Positions 7,061-16,386 of a stretch of 64,000 nucleotides of DNA are shown here, in pieces; within the stretch, counting starts at the first letter, position 1; each line of letters begins with the position of its first letter. Below the pieces are notes generated by a model. It searched no databases. It was not told the DNA's origin and saw nothing but the letters and a program-made list of their open reading frames with translations. The stretch is from UMGS1696 sp964457685 (GTDB taxonomy: Bacteria; Bacillota; Clostridia; Oscillospirales; CAG-272), in the NCBI GenBank assembly GCA_964457685.1, contig CAYWFS010000001.1:62001-126000 (forward strand), in the 5' to 3' direction. The translations under genes were made by a program, and so were the position numbers.

Positions 7061-8878
7061 ATGAAGAAAATTACCGAAAGCGTTTATTATGTCGGAGTAA
7101 ATGACCATAATGTAGATCTTTTTGAGGGTCAGTACAAGGTTCCCGCAGGAATGTCGTACAACTCATACGTTATAATGGATGAAAAGATAGCTGTAATGGA
7201 TACGGTTGACGCACATTTCACTCACGAATGGCTCGATAACATTGCCGAGGTACTTAATGACCGCACACCGGATTATCTCGTTGTACAGCACATGGAGCCT
7301 GACCATTCCGCAAACGTGCTTAATTTTATGAAGACCTATCCCGAAACAACAGTCGTTGCAAATGTAAAGACCTTTAACATGATGAAGCAGTTCTTCGGTA
7401 CCGACTTCGAGGAAAACAGAGTGGTTGTTCCCGACGGAGGCACACTTTCTCTCGGCAAGCATACTCTCACCTTCGTTTTTGCACCGATGGTACACTGGCC
7501 CGAGGTAATGGTGACATACGATTCACTCGATAAGCTTCTTTTCTCCGCTGACGGATTCGGCAAATTCGGTGCCATTGACAACGGAGAAGTAAACACTCCC
7601 GAAGGCTGGGTGGATGAAGCAAGAAGATACTATATCGGAATCGTCGGAAAATACGGCGTACAGGTTCAGGCTCTTCTGAAAAAGGCGGCAAAGCTCGATA
7701 TAGAAAAGATTCTTCCGCTCCACGGCCCCGTGCTTGAGGACAGACTTGACTTCTATCTCTCAAAATACGATGCATGGTCGTCATATACCCCAGAAAACGA
7801 GGGAATAGTTATCGCATATACCTCCGTATACGGAAATACTGCCCGTGCGGTTGAAATACTTGCCGAAAAGCTCACCTCCAAGGGATGTCCCAAAGTTGTG
7901 GTGCATGACCTTGCAAGATGCGATATGTCCGAGGCTGTTGCGGATGCGTTCAGATATAACAAGCTCATTCTCGCAACAACTACCTACAATTCCGGCATAT
8001 TCCCGTTCATGAAGGAGTTTATCGACCACCTCACCGACCGTGCATTCAAGAACCGTACAGTTGCATTAATAGAAAACGGCTCATGGGCACCTCTTGCGGC
8101 AAAGATAATGAAGGGTATGCTTGAGGAATCAAAGAACATTACCTTTGTCGAACCCGTGGTAAAGATAAAATCCGCCATCAGCGAGGAAAACAAGGAACAG
8201 ATAGAAGTCCTCACCGATGAGCTTTGCCGTGAATATATCGCACAGTCCGACAGAGCAAACAAGAATGATATGAAAGCACTGTTCAATATCGGCTACGGTC
8301 TCTATGTTGTAACTTCAAACGATGGAAAGCGTGACAACGGACTTATCGTAAATACGGTGTCCCAGCTCACAGATACTCCGAACAGAGTTGCGGTTACGAT
8401 AAACAAGGCAAACTACTCCCACCATGTAATAGAGCAGACAGGAAAAATGAACGTGTGCTGTCTCTCTGTAGAAGCTCCGTTCTCGGTATTTGAAAACTTC
8501 GGATTCAGAAGCGGAAGAAACGCAGACAAGTTTGAAAAGTTTGAGGATATAGACAGCTACAGAAGCGATAACGGACTTGTGTTCCTGCCGAAATATATCA
8601 ACTCATTCATGTCTCTTAAAGTCGAAAGCTATGTTGATCTCGGAACTCACGGTATGTTTATATGCTCAGTAAGTGAAGCAAGAGTTCTCAGCGACAAGGA
8701 GACAATGACTTACACATATTATCAGACAAACGTAAAGCCGAAGCCCGAAACAGCAGGCAAAAAAGGCTTTGTATGCAAGATATGCGGATATGTTTACGAG
8801 GGAGACACACTTCCCGATGATTATATCTGTCCTCTCTGCAAGCACGGAGCGGCTGATTTTGAACCCATAGAGGGATAA
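7061..8878 (+). CDS. Flavodiiron protein with flavin reductase and rubredoxin domains
   Basis: A 605-residue cytoplasmic enzyme that should reduce O2 to water and/or NO to N2O, protecting anaerobic metabolism. The metallo-beta-lactamase diiron domain covers about 1-245 and carries every expected ligand: H77, E79, D81 and H82 (HMEPDH), H145, D164 and H221. A flavodoxin domain (about 248-390) begins IVIAYTSVYGNTARA. A flavin reductase-like split barrel follows (about 405-550). The C-terminus is a rubredoxin with CKICGYVYEGD and CPLCKHG. The fusion supplies its own electron chain from NAD(P)H through flavin and rubredoxin to the diiron site. The ATG follows TCGGAGG. It is transcribed alone, bounded by its own promoter and a terminator. 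Confidence 0.95.
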   Translation: MKKITESVYYVGVNDHNVDLFEGQYKVPAGMSYNSYVIMDEKIAVMDTVDAHFTHEWLDNIAEVLNDRTPDYLVVQHMEPDHSANVLNFMKTYPETTVVANVKTFNMMKQFFGTDFEENRVVVPDGGTLSLGKHTLTFVFAPMVHWPEVMVTYDSLDKLLFSADGFGKFGAIDNGEVNTPEGWVDEARRYYIGIVGKYGVQVQALLKKAAKLDIEKILPLHGPVLEDRLDFYLSKYDAWSSYTPENEGIVIAYTSVYGNTARAVEILAEKLTSKGCPKVVVHDLARCDMSEAVADAFRYNKLILATTTYNSGIFPFMKEFIDHLTDRAFKNRTVALIENGSWAPLAAKIMKGMLEESKNITFVEPVVKIKSAISEENKEQIEVLTDELCREYIAQSDRANKNDMKALFNIGYGLYVVTSNDGKRDNGLIVNTVSQLTDTPNRVAVTINKANYSHHVIEQTGKMNVCCLSVEAPFSVFENFGFRSGRNADKFEKFEDIDSYRSDNGLVFLPKYINSFMSLKVESYVDLGTHGMFICSVSEARVLSDKETMTYTYYQTNVKPKPETAGKKGFVCKICGYVYEGDTLPDDYICPLCKHGAADFEPIEG

Positions 8879-8890
8879 AAGCAAATAAAA

Positions 8891-8930
8891 ACAGAAGTCT
8901 ATGACGTGTATCGTAAAGACTTCTGTTCTT
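8891..8930. terminator. Bidirectional terminator between convergent genes
   Basis: ACAGAAGTCT (8891-8900) pairs perfectly with AGACTTCTGT (8917-8926). T-rich tails follow on both strands (TCTTTTG on plus, TTTTATTTG on minus), serving both the flavodiiron gene and the leftward amidase gene. Confidence 0.8.
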
Positions 8931-8933
8931 TTG

Positions 8934-11930
8934 TTATATATTCGCAAATTCGGCTTGCTTTTCAAACCAGTCGAGTATTCCGTTGCAGATTCCGCTTGCC
9001 GCTTTGTCGATTCCTTTGTCACTCATGAGCTGTTCGTATTCCTCAACGCAGGTTATAAATCCGGTTTCTATAAGAGCCTGCGGAAATTTCGGATTTCGGC
9101 ACATTGCAAGCATTTGATACCTTTCCCCTTGCCAATATCTTCCGAGTGACGATGCCACAGCTTGACCCACACAGTCCGCAAGAAGTCGTCCGCTGTCCAT
9201 GCACCACAGTCCGAGAGTTCCTCTTATCCTTGTTATGTCGCTTGTGTAGGCGATAGAGTTTTGATGAATTGAGACGCAGAGGTCGGGTTCCGTTTCCTCG
9301 AGCATATCCATTCGTGCGTACAAATCAAGCGTGGAGTCATCACTTCTTGTAAGGGTAATGTCAGCACCGAGAGTTTCGAGCTTTTCTGCCGCCGCAAGAG
9401 TTATGAGCAGATTTAAGTCCTTTTCGTTTGCTGAGGATATTGCACCTGCCGCACCCCTGTCATCCCCGCCGTGTCCCGCATCGAGAACGATTCTTATTCC
9501 GCTGAGAGGAGTTTCCGAATCTGTGTCAATGACTATCGGATTTTTCAGCGAAACAATAACGGAGTCGTCGGTGTAGCTGAGATCGAAGCCGTAGAAATTT
9601 GTTGTGTCGTAAAGCTCAAAGCTGTAGCGTACTTTATTGTCCAGCCTTTCGACCTCGCAGGACTTCACAAGGGGATTTTTGTTTATTACCGCATCGGGAG
9701 CGTTTTTTGAGTCGATATTATAAAACGTAACCACAAATCTTCCGTTTTCGTCTATACATCCGTTGTATGCCGGGTTGTCTGAGCAGGAGAGGGTAAATTC
9801 CGTGTTCCTTTCGTTTGTCGTTACCTTTGCCGAAGTGAATACGGAAAGCACGCTTTCATTTTCAACACCAAGCTCCTCGACGGAGGACTGAGCAATATAA
9901 CCGCCCATACGGAGCTTGTAGTAGCCGTTGAACAGAGACAGTGCAATATCCTCCATTCCCTCAGACTGAACGGTGTAGTCGTTGTAATACGAGCTGTTTT
10001 CGGTTATCTTCAGGTGGGTGTAGTCGCTTTTGGCACGAACTCTTATGTATGTTCCTTCGCCCATAGAACGCACGGATACACCGTTTTCTTCAACTGTTCC
10101 GTCACGATGTGTGAGAGTATATTTTATTTCTCCGCAGTCTAATATTTCCCCGTCATTTGCTTTCGGCAGGGTTGCATATCCGCTGTAAGTCACTCCTGTA
10201 TAGCCGACAGATGCCCATTTTGTGACCGCCTCTGAGGTAAGTACGGTCTCTACTCCACCTATGCTCACCTTTACTTCCGAGTCGGCAGGAGCTGTGCATG
10301 AGACGTATATTCCATCGTCATGCGTTGCAATATCGCTTGTCGGGTATGTGCTTACTATTGTGAGATGATCGAGAGAAATGGGAGAGGGTTCTGCTTGAGA
10401 TACAGAGGCTGTGTTCGGCTCATAAGTTATCGAGTAGATATATGTGACACCGTTTTGCTCAAAACAGAAATCGTTCTGACCCTCTTCAAGCGTTACATAC
10501 AGGTTAAATGTGCCGCTTTTTGTTCGGCTTATCTTTTGTCCGTTCATTGTGAGGGTGTAGTATGGGTCTGATGAGCCGATTATATAAGTTGAAGATGAGG
10601 TTGTAGTGCTTCCGTTTGCAGGAGATGTTATTTCCACTCCAAGTCCCGTTGACTGAATATTTGTGTAAACTATGTCATCTTCAAATGCTGAAAGAATATC
10701 ATCGGAGGCACCGTTTATATTGCGGTTTATTTCGTCATAGCCGTAGAAAATACTTCCTCTGTAGGCTTTTTCACTTCTTGCAAACGATACCTGCTCTGTC
10801 AGCTGACCCTCGGGTGACTCCCAGTTTCCGTCTTCATAGCGATAGGATGCATGGGAAACATAAAGCTTTACATCACTTCCGTCAAGAACGGCATTCCACC
10901 AGCGTGTGAGTACATCGAAAGCGGAGGAAGAATTGTCGAACGTCCAGTATATCTGAGGGGAAATATAGTCGATATATCCGCCGTTTATCCAGGCAAGAGC
11001 ATCACAGTAAAGAGAATTATACCCCTCAAAGCCGTTTGTGTCGCTTCCGCCGTTTTCACCGTCATTGTTCTGCCAAATCGCAAACGGAGAAACACCGAAA
11101 ACGCACTCGGGGTCTGTTTCGTGAACCGTGTCGTAGACTGACTTTATTACAGTATTGATGTTGTCGCGTCTCCAGTCCTCTATGCTGTCGTAGCCGGAAC
11201 CGTATTTTTCATATTCTTCAAGGTCATCGAATTCTATTCTCGCACCGTTTTCGTCATATACGGGGTAGGGATAGAAGTAATCATCGAAAACTATACCGTC
11301 AACATCGTATTTCTCGACTATTTCACGAACTCCGTCTGTTATAAGCGTGCATACCTCGGGAATACCTGCGTTGAGATATACTTTTCCGTCATCATATGCA
11401 ACAGTCCATTCGGGGTGCTGTTTTGCGGGACTTTTGTCGTCAAGTGTCGAGAGGTCGTGGGTATTCATCGTAACTCTGAGCGGATTTACCCATGCGTGAA
11501 TGTAAATATTTCTGCTGTGTGCCTCTTTTACTATGTATTCGAGAGGGTCGAAAATAAGCTCTCCGTTTGATGAAATATAGCTTGAGACGGGGAAAATATC
11601 ACTGTCGTAAAGTGCGTCACACGATGGTCTGACTTGGAAAAATATGGTGTTCAGCTTGTTTTTTTCGCAGGTGTCGAGGATGGAATCTATCTCCGCTTTA
11701 AGCTCGTCTGCACTGAGGTCTGTTCGGGAGGGGTAGTCGATATTGTAAACGGAAGCTATCCATACACCTCGAATTTCGGAGTCGGGGTCAAGGATGTGTC
11801 TGAGAGACGGGGATGAGTTTGTTCTGTCCGATGTGTTTGAGGTCATATCGTAATCTGTCCTTATACATGATGAAAACACCGTTATCAGCACGGAAAGAAG
11901 AAGCATAAGCCAAAGCGAGCGTTTTTTCAT
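8934..11930 (-). CDS. Putative lipoprotein: GHL10-type glycosyl hydrolase-like domain fused to N-acetylmuramoyl-L-alanine amidase
   Basis: A 998-residue exported protein. Residues 1-22 form a signal sequence ending FSSC, a slightly atypical lipobox, so Cys22 may be lipidated. Residues about 50-400 match the GHL10 (DUF187/UPF0748) barrel: EIRGVWIASVYNIDYP, FFQVRPSCDALY, IHAWVNPLRV, DGIVFDDYFYPYP and YISPQIYWTFD. The middle, about 420-800, looks like beta-rich linker or binding domains. Residues about 808-990 are an Amidase_3 domain with DAGHGG (zinc His, about 819), a downstream NEKDLN Glu, SIHQNS (second His) and LIETGF (catalytic Glu). It should cut glycan-associated and peptide-sugar bonds in peptidoglycan outside the membrane. 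The start follows AGGAAT. It faces a VanY-like carboxypeptidase gene. Confidence 0.88.
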   Translation of the reverse strand: MKKRSLWLMLLLSVLITVFSSCIRTDYDMTSNTSDRTNSSPSLRHILDPDSEIRGVWIASVYNIDYPSRTDLSADELKAEIDSILDTCEKNKLNTIFFQVRPSCDALYDSDIFPVSSYISSNGELIFDPLEYIVKEAHSRNIYIHAWVNPLRVTMNTHDLSTLDDKSPAKQHPEWTVAYDDGKVYLNAGIPEVCTLITDGVREIVEKYDVDGIVFDDYFYPYPVYDENGARIEFDDLEEYEKYGSGYDSIEDWRRDNINTVIKSVYDTVHETDPECVFGVSPFAIWQNNDGENGGSDTNGFEGYNSLYCDALAWINGGYIDYISPQIYWTFDNSSSAFDVLTRWWNAVLDGSDVKLYVSHASYRYEDGNWESPEGQLTEQVSFARSEKAYRGSIFYGYDEINRNINGASDDILSAFEDDIVYTNIQSTGLGVEITSPANGSTTTSSSTYIIGSSDPYYTLTMNGQKISRTKSGTFNLYVTLEEGQNDFCFEQNGVTYIYSITYEPNTASVSQAEPSPISLDHLTIVSTYPTSDIATHDDGIYVSCTAPADSEVKVSIGGVETVLTSEAVTKWASVGYTGVTYSGYATLPKANDGEILDCGEIKYTLTHRDGTVEENGVSVRSMGEGTYIRVRAKSDYTHLKITENSSYYNDYTVQSEGMEDIALSLFNGYYKLRMGGYIAQSSVEELGVENESVLSVFTSAKVTTNERNTEFTLSCSDNPAYNGCIDENGRFVVTFYNIDSKNAPDAVINKNPLVKSCEVERLDNKVRYSFELYDTTNFYGFDLSYTDDSVIVSLKNPIVIDTDSETPLSGIRIVLDAGHGGDDRGAAGAISSANEKDLNLLITLAAAEKLETLGADITLTRSDDSTLDLYARMDMLEETEPDLCVSIHQNSIAYTSDITRIRGTLGLWCMDSGRLLADCVGQAVASSLGRYWQGERYQMLAMCRNPKFPQALIETGFITCVEEYEQLMSDKGIDKAASGICNGILDWFEKQAEFANI

Positions 11931-11983
11931 TAGTATTCCTTTCGGTGGAATTAAAAAATCGTAATTGTAAGCTGTATGTTTTT

Positions 11984-12012
11984 ATGATAGCATACGCAGT
12001 AAAACAAATCAA
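11984..12012 (-). promoter_or_regulatory. Promoter of the GHL10-amidase gene
   Basis: On the minus strand TTGATT (12007-12012) and TATCAT (11984-11989) are 17 bp apart, with an extended TGC directly before the -10 box. Confidence 0.7.
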
Positions 12013-12137
12013 GCGTATATTTATTAAAGGGGAAACAAAAATACGGAATCCGTTTGTTGTTTGACGACGGAAAACATGAAAAAGTCGCACAAATCTCAGA
12101 ACAAAAATAAAATTTGTTGAGGTTTTCCTCTTTGTAC

Positions 12138-12166
12138 TTGATTTAGTCACGGTTATATTTTATAAT
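12138..12166 (+). promoter_or_regulatory. Promoter of the VanY-like gene
   Basis: TTGATT (12138-12143) and TATAAT (12161-12166) with a 17-bp spacer, 40 bp before the TTG start. Confidence 0.75.
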
Positions 12167-12206
12167 AATACATGGAAATCATAATATAACGGAGGAGAGT
12201 GCGAAA

Positions 12207-13661
12207 TTGAACGGAAACGATAACAGAATGTCTCCCGAAGGATTTACCGCAAATCGAAACAGACAGGATCAAAACGGAGGCTCAACTCAAAACGCAAAGC
12301 CTCGCTTTAAAATAAAGGACGGAAATATAATCAGAATAAACCCCGATGGCACAACCACGTCGAGACCTCTTACCGATGACGAAAGAAGACGGCTTGAGGA
12401 AGCAAGGGCGAATAACGCAAGACAGAGAAGTGCATCTGTTGACGAAGAAGCTGCAAGACGCAGAGCCGATCAGAAATACCTTGCAAGGGTTCAGAGTGAT
12501 GCCGCAGAACAGCTCGGAGTTACCAATGTTTCTCCCGCACAAAGACGAAGACGCGATGATAACGTCAGACGTGAGAACGCAGAGAGACAGCAGAGAAGAC
12601 GTAAGGTAAGAATAAATCCGGGAGCAGTCGTTTTTGTAGCTCTTATGGCGGTAGTGCTTACGGTGTCTTATAAGCAGATAAAGCTGAATGAAGAAAATCG
12701 TGACACTCTCGACAGAACCGACCTTGTATATAACGGTCAGACATACTCCGATGATGATAACGAAATCGCCGTGGAGACCGATATATATTTGCCGATGCCC
12801 GAAGAGGTACCGATATTCGACACGGTAAGTATTGCGAATGATGAGATACATAACGGCTCTCTTATACTTGTAAACTATGAAAACGAATATGTTGAAAGAG
12901 ATATAAAGCTCATAAACGCATACGAAGAAAGAACAGGGGATGCCGAAACGGGACGAATCAAGGTGTCAAAGACAACGACCTGCATGGAGAAAGAAGCCTT
13001 TGACGCACTTGAAAGACTTGTTGTAAGACTGAAAAACGATACAGGTACATCTGACCTTATGATAGTAAGCGGACACAGAACCTATCAGGATCAGGTTGAT
13101 ATATATGACGGCTATGTTCAGTCAAACGGCGAGGATTACGCAAAGGCATATGTGGCAAATCCGGGATACAGTGAGCATCAGACGGGACTTGCCTGCGACC
13201 TCACGTTCTATACATCCGAGGGATATTCCGTGCCGATACCCGATTATGAATACGGCTCATGGGTACCCGAAAATTGTATGTACGAGGGATTTGTTCGCCG
13301 TTACCCCGAGGATAAGGTGGATATAACGGGAATCAGCTATGAAGCATGGCATTTCAGATATGTCGGAATACCGCACGCATATGCTATGACGACCCTTAAC
13401 TACTGCCTTGAAGAATATCTCGATTACATAAAGGGCTATACCGCAGAAACAAAGCTTCTTCATGTAAAGGAAGATATGAGCCTTGAAGAAATTGAGGCAG
13501 ACTCCGTGTCCGATAGTGAAATAAGCGGCGGATGGCTCGTATATTACGTTCAGTCATCTGACGGAGAAAATACGGATATTTCAATTCCATATGGATGTAC
13601 CGACTACGAAATATCGGGAAATAATACAGACGGATTTGTAGTTACCGTCAAGCTTTCGTAA
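12207..13661 (+). CDS. Membrane-anchored VanY-type D-alanyl-D-alanine carboxypeptidase (peptidase M15B)
   Basis: A 484-residue protein. It starts at TTG (12207) with GGAGGAG nine bases upstream, and no better start is in frame nearby. Residues 1-135 are a low-complexity Asn/Arg/Gln-rich cytoplasmic tail. A membrane anchor lies at about 139-158 (AVVFVALMAVVLTVSYK). The extracellular C-terminal domain has the M15B zinc motifs: SGHRTYQDQ (about 288), SEHQTGLACD (about 321-330, SxHxxGxxxD) and EAWHFRYVG (about 378, ExxH). It should remove the terminal D-Ala from stem peptides and so limit cross-linking. No vancomycin-resistance genes are nearby, so a housekeeping wall-trimming role is more likely. 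It is followed by htrA on the same strand. Confidence 0.9.
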   Translation: MNGNDNRMSPEGFTANRNRQDQNGGSTQNAKPRFKIKDGNIIRINPDGTTTSRPLTDDERRRLEEARANNARQRSASVDEEAARRRADQKYLARVQSDAAEQLGVTNVSPAQRRRRDDNVRRENAERQQRRRKVRINPGAVVFVALMAVVLTVSYKQIKLNEENRDTLDRTDLVYNGQTYSDDDNEIAVETDIYLPMPEEVPIFDTVSIANDEIHNGSLILVNYENEYVERDIKLINAYEERTGDAETGRIKVSKTTTCMEKEAFDALERLVVRLKNDTGTSDLMIVSGHRTYQDQVDIYDGYVQSNGEDYAKAYVANPGYSEHQTGLACDLTFYTSEGYSVPIPDYEYGSWVPENCMYEGFVRRYPEDKVDITGISYEAWHFRYVGIPHAYAMTTLNYCLEEYLDYIKGYTAETKLLHVKEDMSLEEIEADSVSDSEISGGWLVYYVQSSDGENTDISIPYGCTDYEISGNNTDGFVVTVKLS

Positions 13662-13844
13662 GTTCAAAAAGCCGCAGGGAGCATTTCTCATAAAATACTT
13701 TTATAGTTCAACCAATATTTCATGCGTTATCAAATTTCTGTCACATTGGCGGAATATAATATAGTCACGGTAAGGGAAAGAACCTACCGATGGAAATTCA
13801 GCTTTAAAGATAACACAGAAATATATTTTAGGAGGGTGAATGTT

Positions 13845-15616
13845 ATGAAAGAATTTGATATGAACAATGGCGGAATGAACGAGCAGAATAACGAAAACAA
13901 TGTGAATACAGATGCCCGCAATAACACACCTGAGCAGTCAAACGCTAACAATACACAGAACGTGAACAACAGCTCAAGCAGTGTTCCGGAAAACCACAGA
14001 ATAGAGACTCCTTACTCGGGAAATCCTTATTTTGAAGGCTTCGGAAAGAATCAGAATGACGCATACAGAAGCGAAAATTCTCAGAGCGGAAACAAGAACG
14101 GCGGTTATTCACAGTATACTCAGCAGGGCGGTACTTATAATCAGAACCATACTTACAACGCACCTCAGCAAAACGGCGGACAGATTTCGTATTCCCCCGA
14201 AAAGGCAAAAAAGGAAAAGAAATCAAAACCCGTTACAAGGGGAGTTCTTGCGGCGGTTGCGTCGGTTACGGTACTTCTCTCCGGAGTTGTCGGCTACTGC
14301 GGAGCATTGCTTGTAACAGGCAATACAACACAGGTGGAACAGTCTGTAAATGAGGTAAATTCAAACGTGGGAAATACTTCTTCCGCAAACAGTGGAGGAA
14401 ACGTCGTAATATACAGAAATGTTGACGATGTAACCACTTCCGCAGGAACAGACGGAAATTACAGCACGGCTCAGGTTGCAGCTATGGTAAAGGATTCCGT
14501 GGTTGAAATAAATACCGAGTTCACATCGACAACAAGAGGCTGGTATAACTACGTTCAGACAGGTGCAGGCTCCGGTGTTATAATCACTACAGACGGCTAC
14601 ATCATCACAAACGCACACGTTATCACCGATGACGACACAAGTGCGGTTGCGGACAGTATCACCGTGAGACTTACAAACGGAGAAGAATATCCGGCAGCGG
14701 TTGTAGGCTATGATTCCGAAGCGGATATTGCAATAATCAAGGTTGAAGCAGAGGGACTTACTGCGGCACAGTGCGGTAACAGCGACAACCTTTCTGTAGG
14801 CGAAGAGCTTATCATAGTCGGAAATCCTCTCGGCGAGCTTGGCGGCACTGTTACAAACGGTATCGTAAGTGCAACCGAACGTGAGATAGACGTAAACGGC
14901 GNNNNNNNNNNNNNNNNNNNNNNNNNNNNNNNNNNNNNNNNNNNNNNNNNNNNNNNNNNNNNNNNNNNNNNNNNNNNNNNNNNNNNNNNNNNNNNNNNNN
15001 NACTGTTACAAACGGTATCGTAAGTGCAACCGAACGTGAGATAGACGTAAACGGCGTTAAAATGAATCTTATTCAGACAAATGCTGCCGTAAACCCCGGT
15101 AACTCGGGTGGCGGTATGTTCAATATGAAGGGTCAGCTTGTCGGTGTAGTCAATGCAAAGTCAAGCGGTACCGGTATCGAGGGTCTCGGATTTGCAATTC
15201 CGGTAAACGAAGCTCTCAATGTTGCACAGCAGCTTCTTGAGTACGGATACGTTCGCGGAAAGACCATGATAGGTGTTACATTCTCAGAGGTAAGCTCAAA
15301 CAGCTTCTACTTCTACTACAACATTAAAGCAGGTGTTTACGTTGATTCTCTTACAGAGGGTTACAACGATGACGTACTCCAGCCCGGTGACAGAGTAGTT
15401 GCCGTAAACGGAGATACTGTTTCCTCCACATCCGAGATTAAGGCTATCGTAACAGCGGCCTCTGTCGGAGATAAGCTTAAGTTCCAGGTAGAACGTAACG
15501 GAAAGCTCATGGAGGTTGAGGTAGAATGCTTTGAAAAGGTTCCCGAAAACGGAACAAGCATTGAGTTCAGCGAAGACAGCAACTCCGAGCTTAACGGAAT
15601 ATTCGGAAATAACTAA
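13845..15616 (+). CDS. HtrA/DegP-like membrane-anchored serine protease with PDZ domain (interrupted by an assembly gap)
   Basis: Start chosen at ATG 13845, nine bases after AGGAGG. Residues 1-130 are an Asn/Gln-rich cytoplasmic tail, and a membrane segment follows at about 131-153 (GVLAAVASVTVLLSGVVGYC). The trypsin-like domain has the triad His in TNAHVI (about 256), Asp in DSEADIAIIKV (about 292) and Ser in NPGNSGGG (about 367 after gap removal). A PDZ domain follows (GVYVDSLTEG, LQPGDRVVAVNGD). The 100-N gap sits between two identical 55-mers. Deleting 14902-15056 gives one open frame of 538 residues with normal HtrA spacing, so the gene is intact. It acts outside the membrane on misfolded or regulatory proteins and sits just upstream of a two-component system. 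Confidence 0.92.
14847..15056. other. Assembly gap of 100 N flanked by identical 55-bp sequence
   Basis: N runs from 14902 to 15001. The 55 bp before it (14847-14901) are repeated exactly after it (15002-15056), starting ACTGTTACAAACGG and ending GTAAACGGCG. This is what a scaffolder leaves when two contigs overlapping by 55 bases were joined without merging. The coding frame is restored when one copy plus the N are removed, so no sequence is probably missing. Confidence 0.93.
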
Positions 15617-15621
15617 ACTTT

Positions 15622-15656
15622 ACGCATGGGGTTACTGAAAGGTAGCCCTTTTGCGT
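15622..15656 (+). terminator. Hairpin after htrA, probable (leaky) terminator
   Basis: ACGCA (15622-15626) pairs with TGCGT (15652-15656) around a GGGTTAC/GTAGCCC stem followed by TTTTG. No separate promoter was seen for the response regulator downstream, so read-through is likely. Confidence 0.5.
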
Positions 15657-15681
15657 GTATATGAGAAAACGGAGAAATAAA

Positions 15682-16386
15682 ATGTATAAAATACTTGTTG
15701 TTGACGATGAAATAATGATAAGACGGCTGATAGCAAAGTATGCTGTGTTCGAGGGGCATTCCGTTAAAGAAGCGGGGGACGGCATGAAGGCGGTACAGCT
15801 CTGCCGTGAAGAGGACTTCGATATTATGATAATAGACATAATGATGCCGGAGCTTGACGGATTTTCCGCTTGCCGTGAGATACGAAAGTTTTCCTCAATA
15901 CCGATAATCATGCTCTCCGCAAGAGGTGAGGAATACGATAAAATCAACGGATTCGAGCTTGGTATAGATGACTATGTTGTAAAGCCGTTCTCACCGAAGG
16001 AGCTTATGCTCAGAGTAAACGCAGTCATGAAGCGTGCGGACGGAAGATCGAAAATCAGAAACGATGATGTTGTCAAAAACGAAGTAGTCGAATTTGCGGA
16101 CGGCGGACTTAAAGCGGATCTCACCGCAAGAATAGTTTACGTGGACGGCGAACGTGTTGATATGACACCGAAAGAATACGACCTGTTCTTCTATATGATA
16201 AAAAATAAAAATATAGCACTTACAAGAGATAAGCTCATAAGCGAGGTCTGGGGTTACGATTACTTCGGTGATGACAGAACACTTGACACTCACATAAAGC
16301 TTCTCAGAAAAAGCCTTCGTCAGTATGCGGACTTCATTGTTACTCTGAGAGGAGTTGGATACCGTTTTGATCCGGAAAGAAAATAA
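15682..16386 (+). CDS. OmpR/PhoB-family response regulator
   Basis: A 234-residue regulator starting at ATG 15682, which has GGAG seven bases upstream and begins directly with the receiver strand MYKILVVDDE. An upstream in-frame ATG would add nine extra residues and has no ribosome site. The receiver domain shows acidic D8/D9, phosphoacceptor D52 (MIIDIMMPELDG) and K101 (DDYVVKPF). The C-terminal winged helix (about 140-230) has TPKEYDLFFYM, ISEVWGYDYFGDDRTLDTHI and LRGVGYRF, typical of OmpR-type DNA-binding domains. It overlaps the following kinase gene, its presumed partner. Its position after VanY and HtrA suggests envelope stress, an inference. Confidence 0.95.
   Translation: MYKILVVDDEIMIRRLIAKYAVFEGHSVKEAGDGMKAVQLCREEDFDIMIIDIMMPELDGFSACREIRKFSSIPIIMLSARGEEYDKINGFELGIDDYVVKPFSPKELMLRVNAVMKRADGRSKIRNDDVVKNEVVEFADGGLKADLTARIVYVDGERVDMTPKEYDLFFYMIKNKNIALTRDKLISEVWGYDYFGDDRTLDTHIKLLRKSLRQYADFIVTLRGVGYRFDPERK

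Noticed and set aside
12207..13661. Vancomycin-resistance cluster because of VanY
   Set aside because: No vanH, vanA-type ligase, vanX or vanR/S-type neighbour; the adjacent two-component system is separated by htrA and is generic.
13722..15616. htrA as two genes or as a pseudogene
   Set aside because: The break is an assembly gap with a duplicated 55-mer; the corrected frame is intact.
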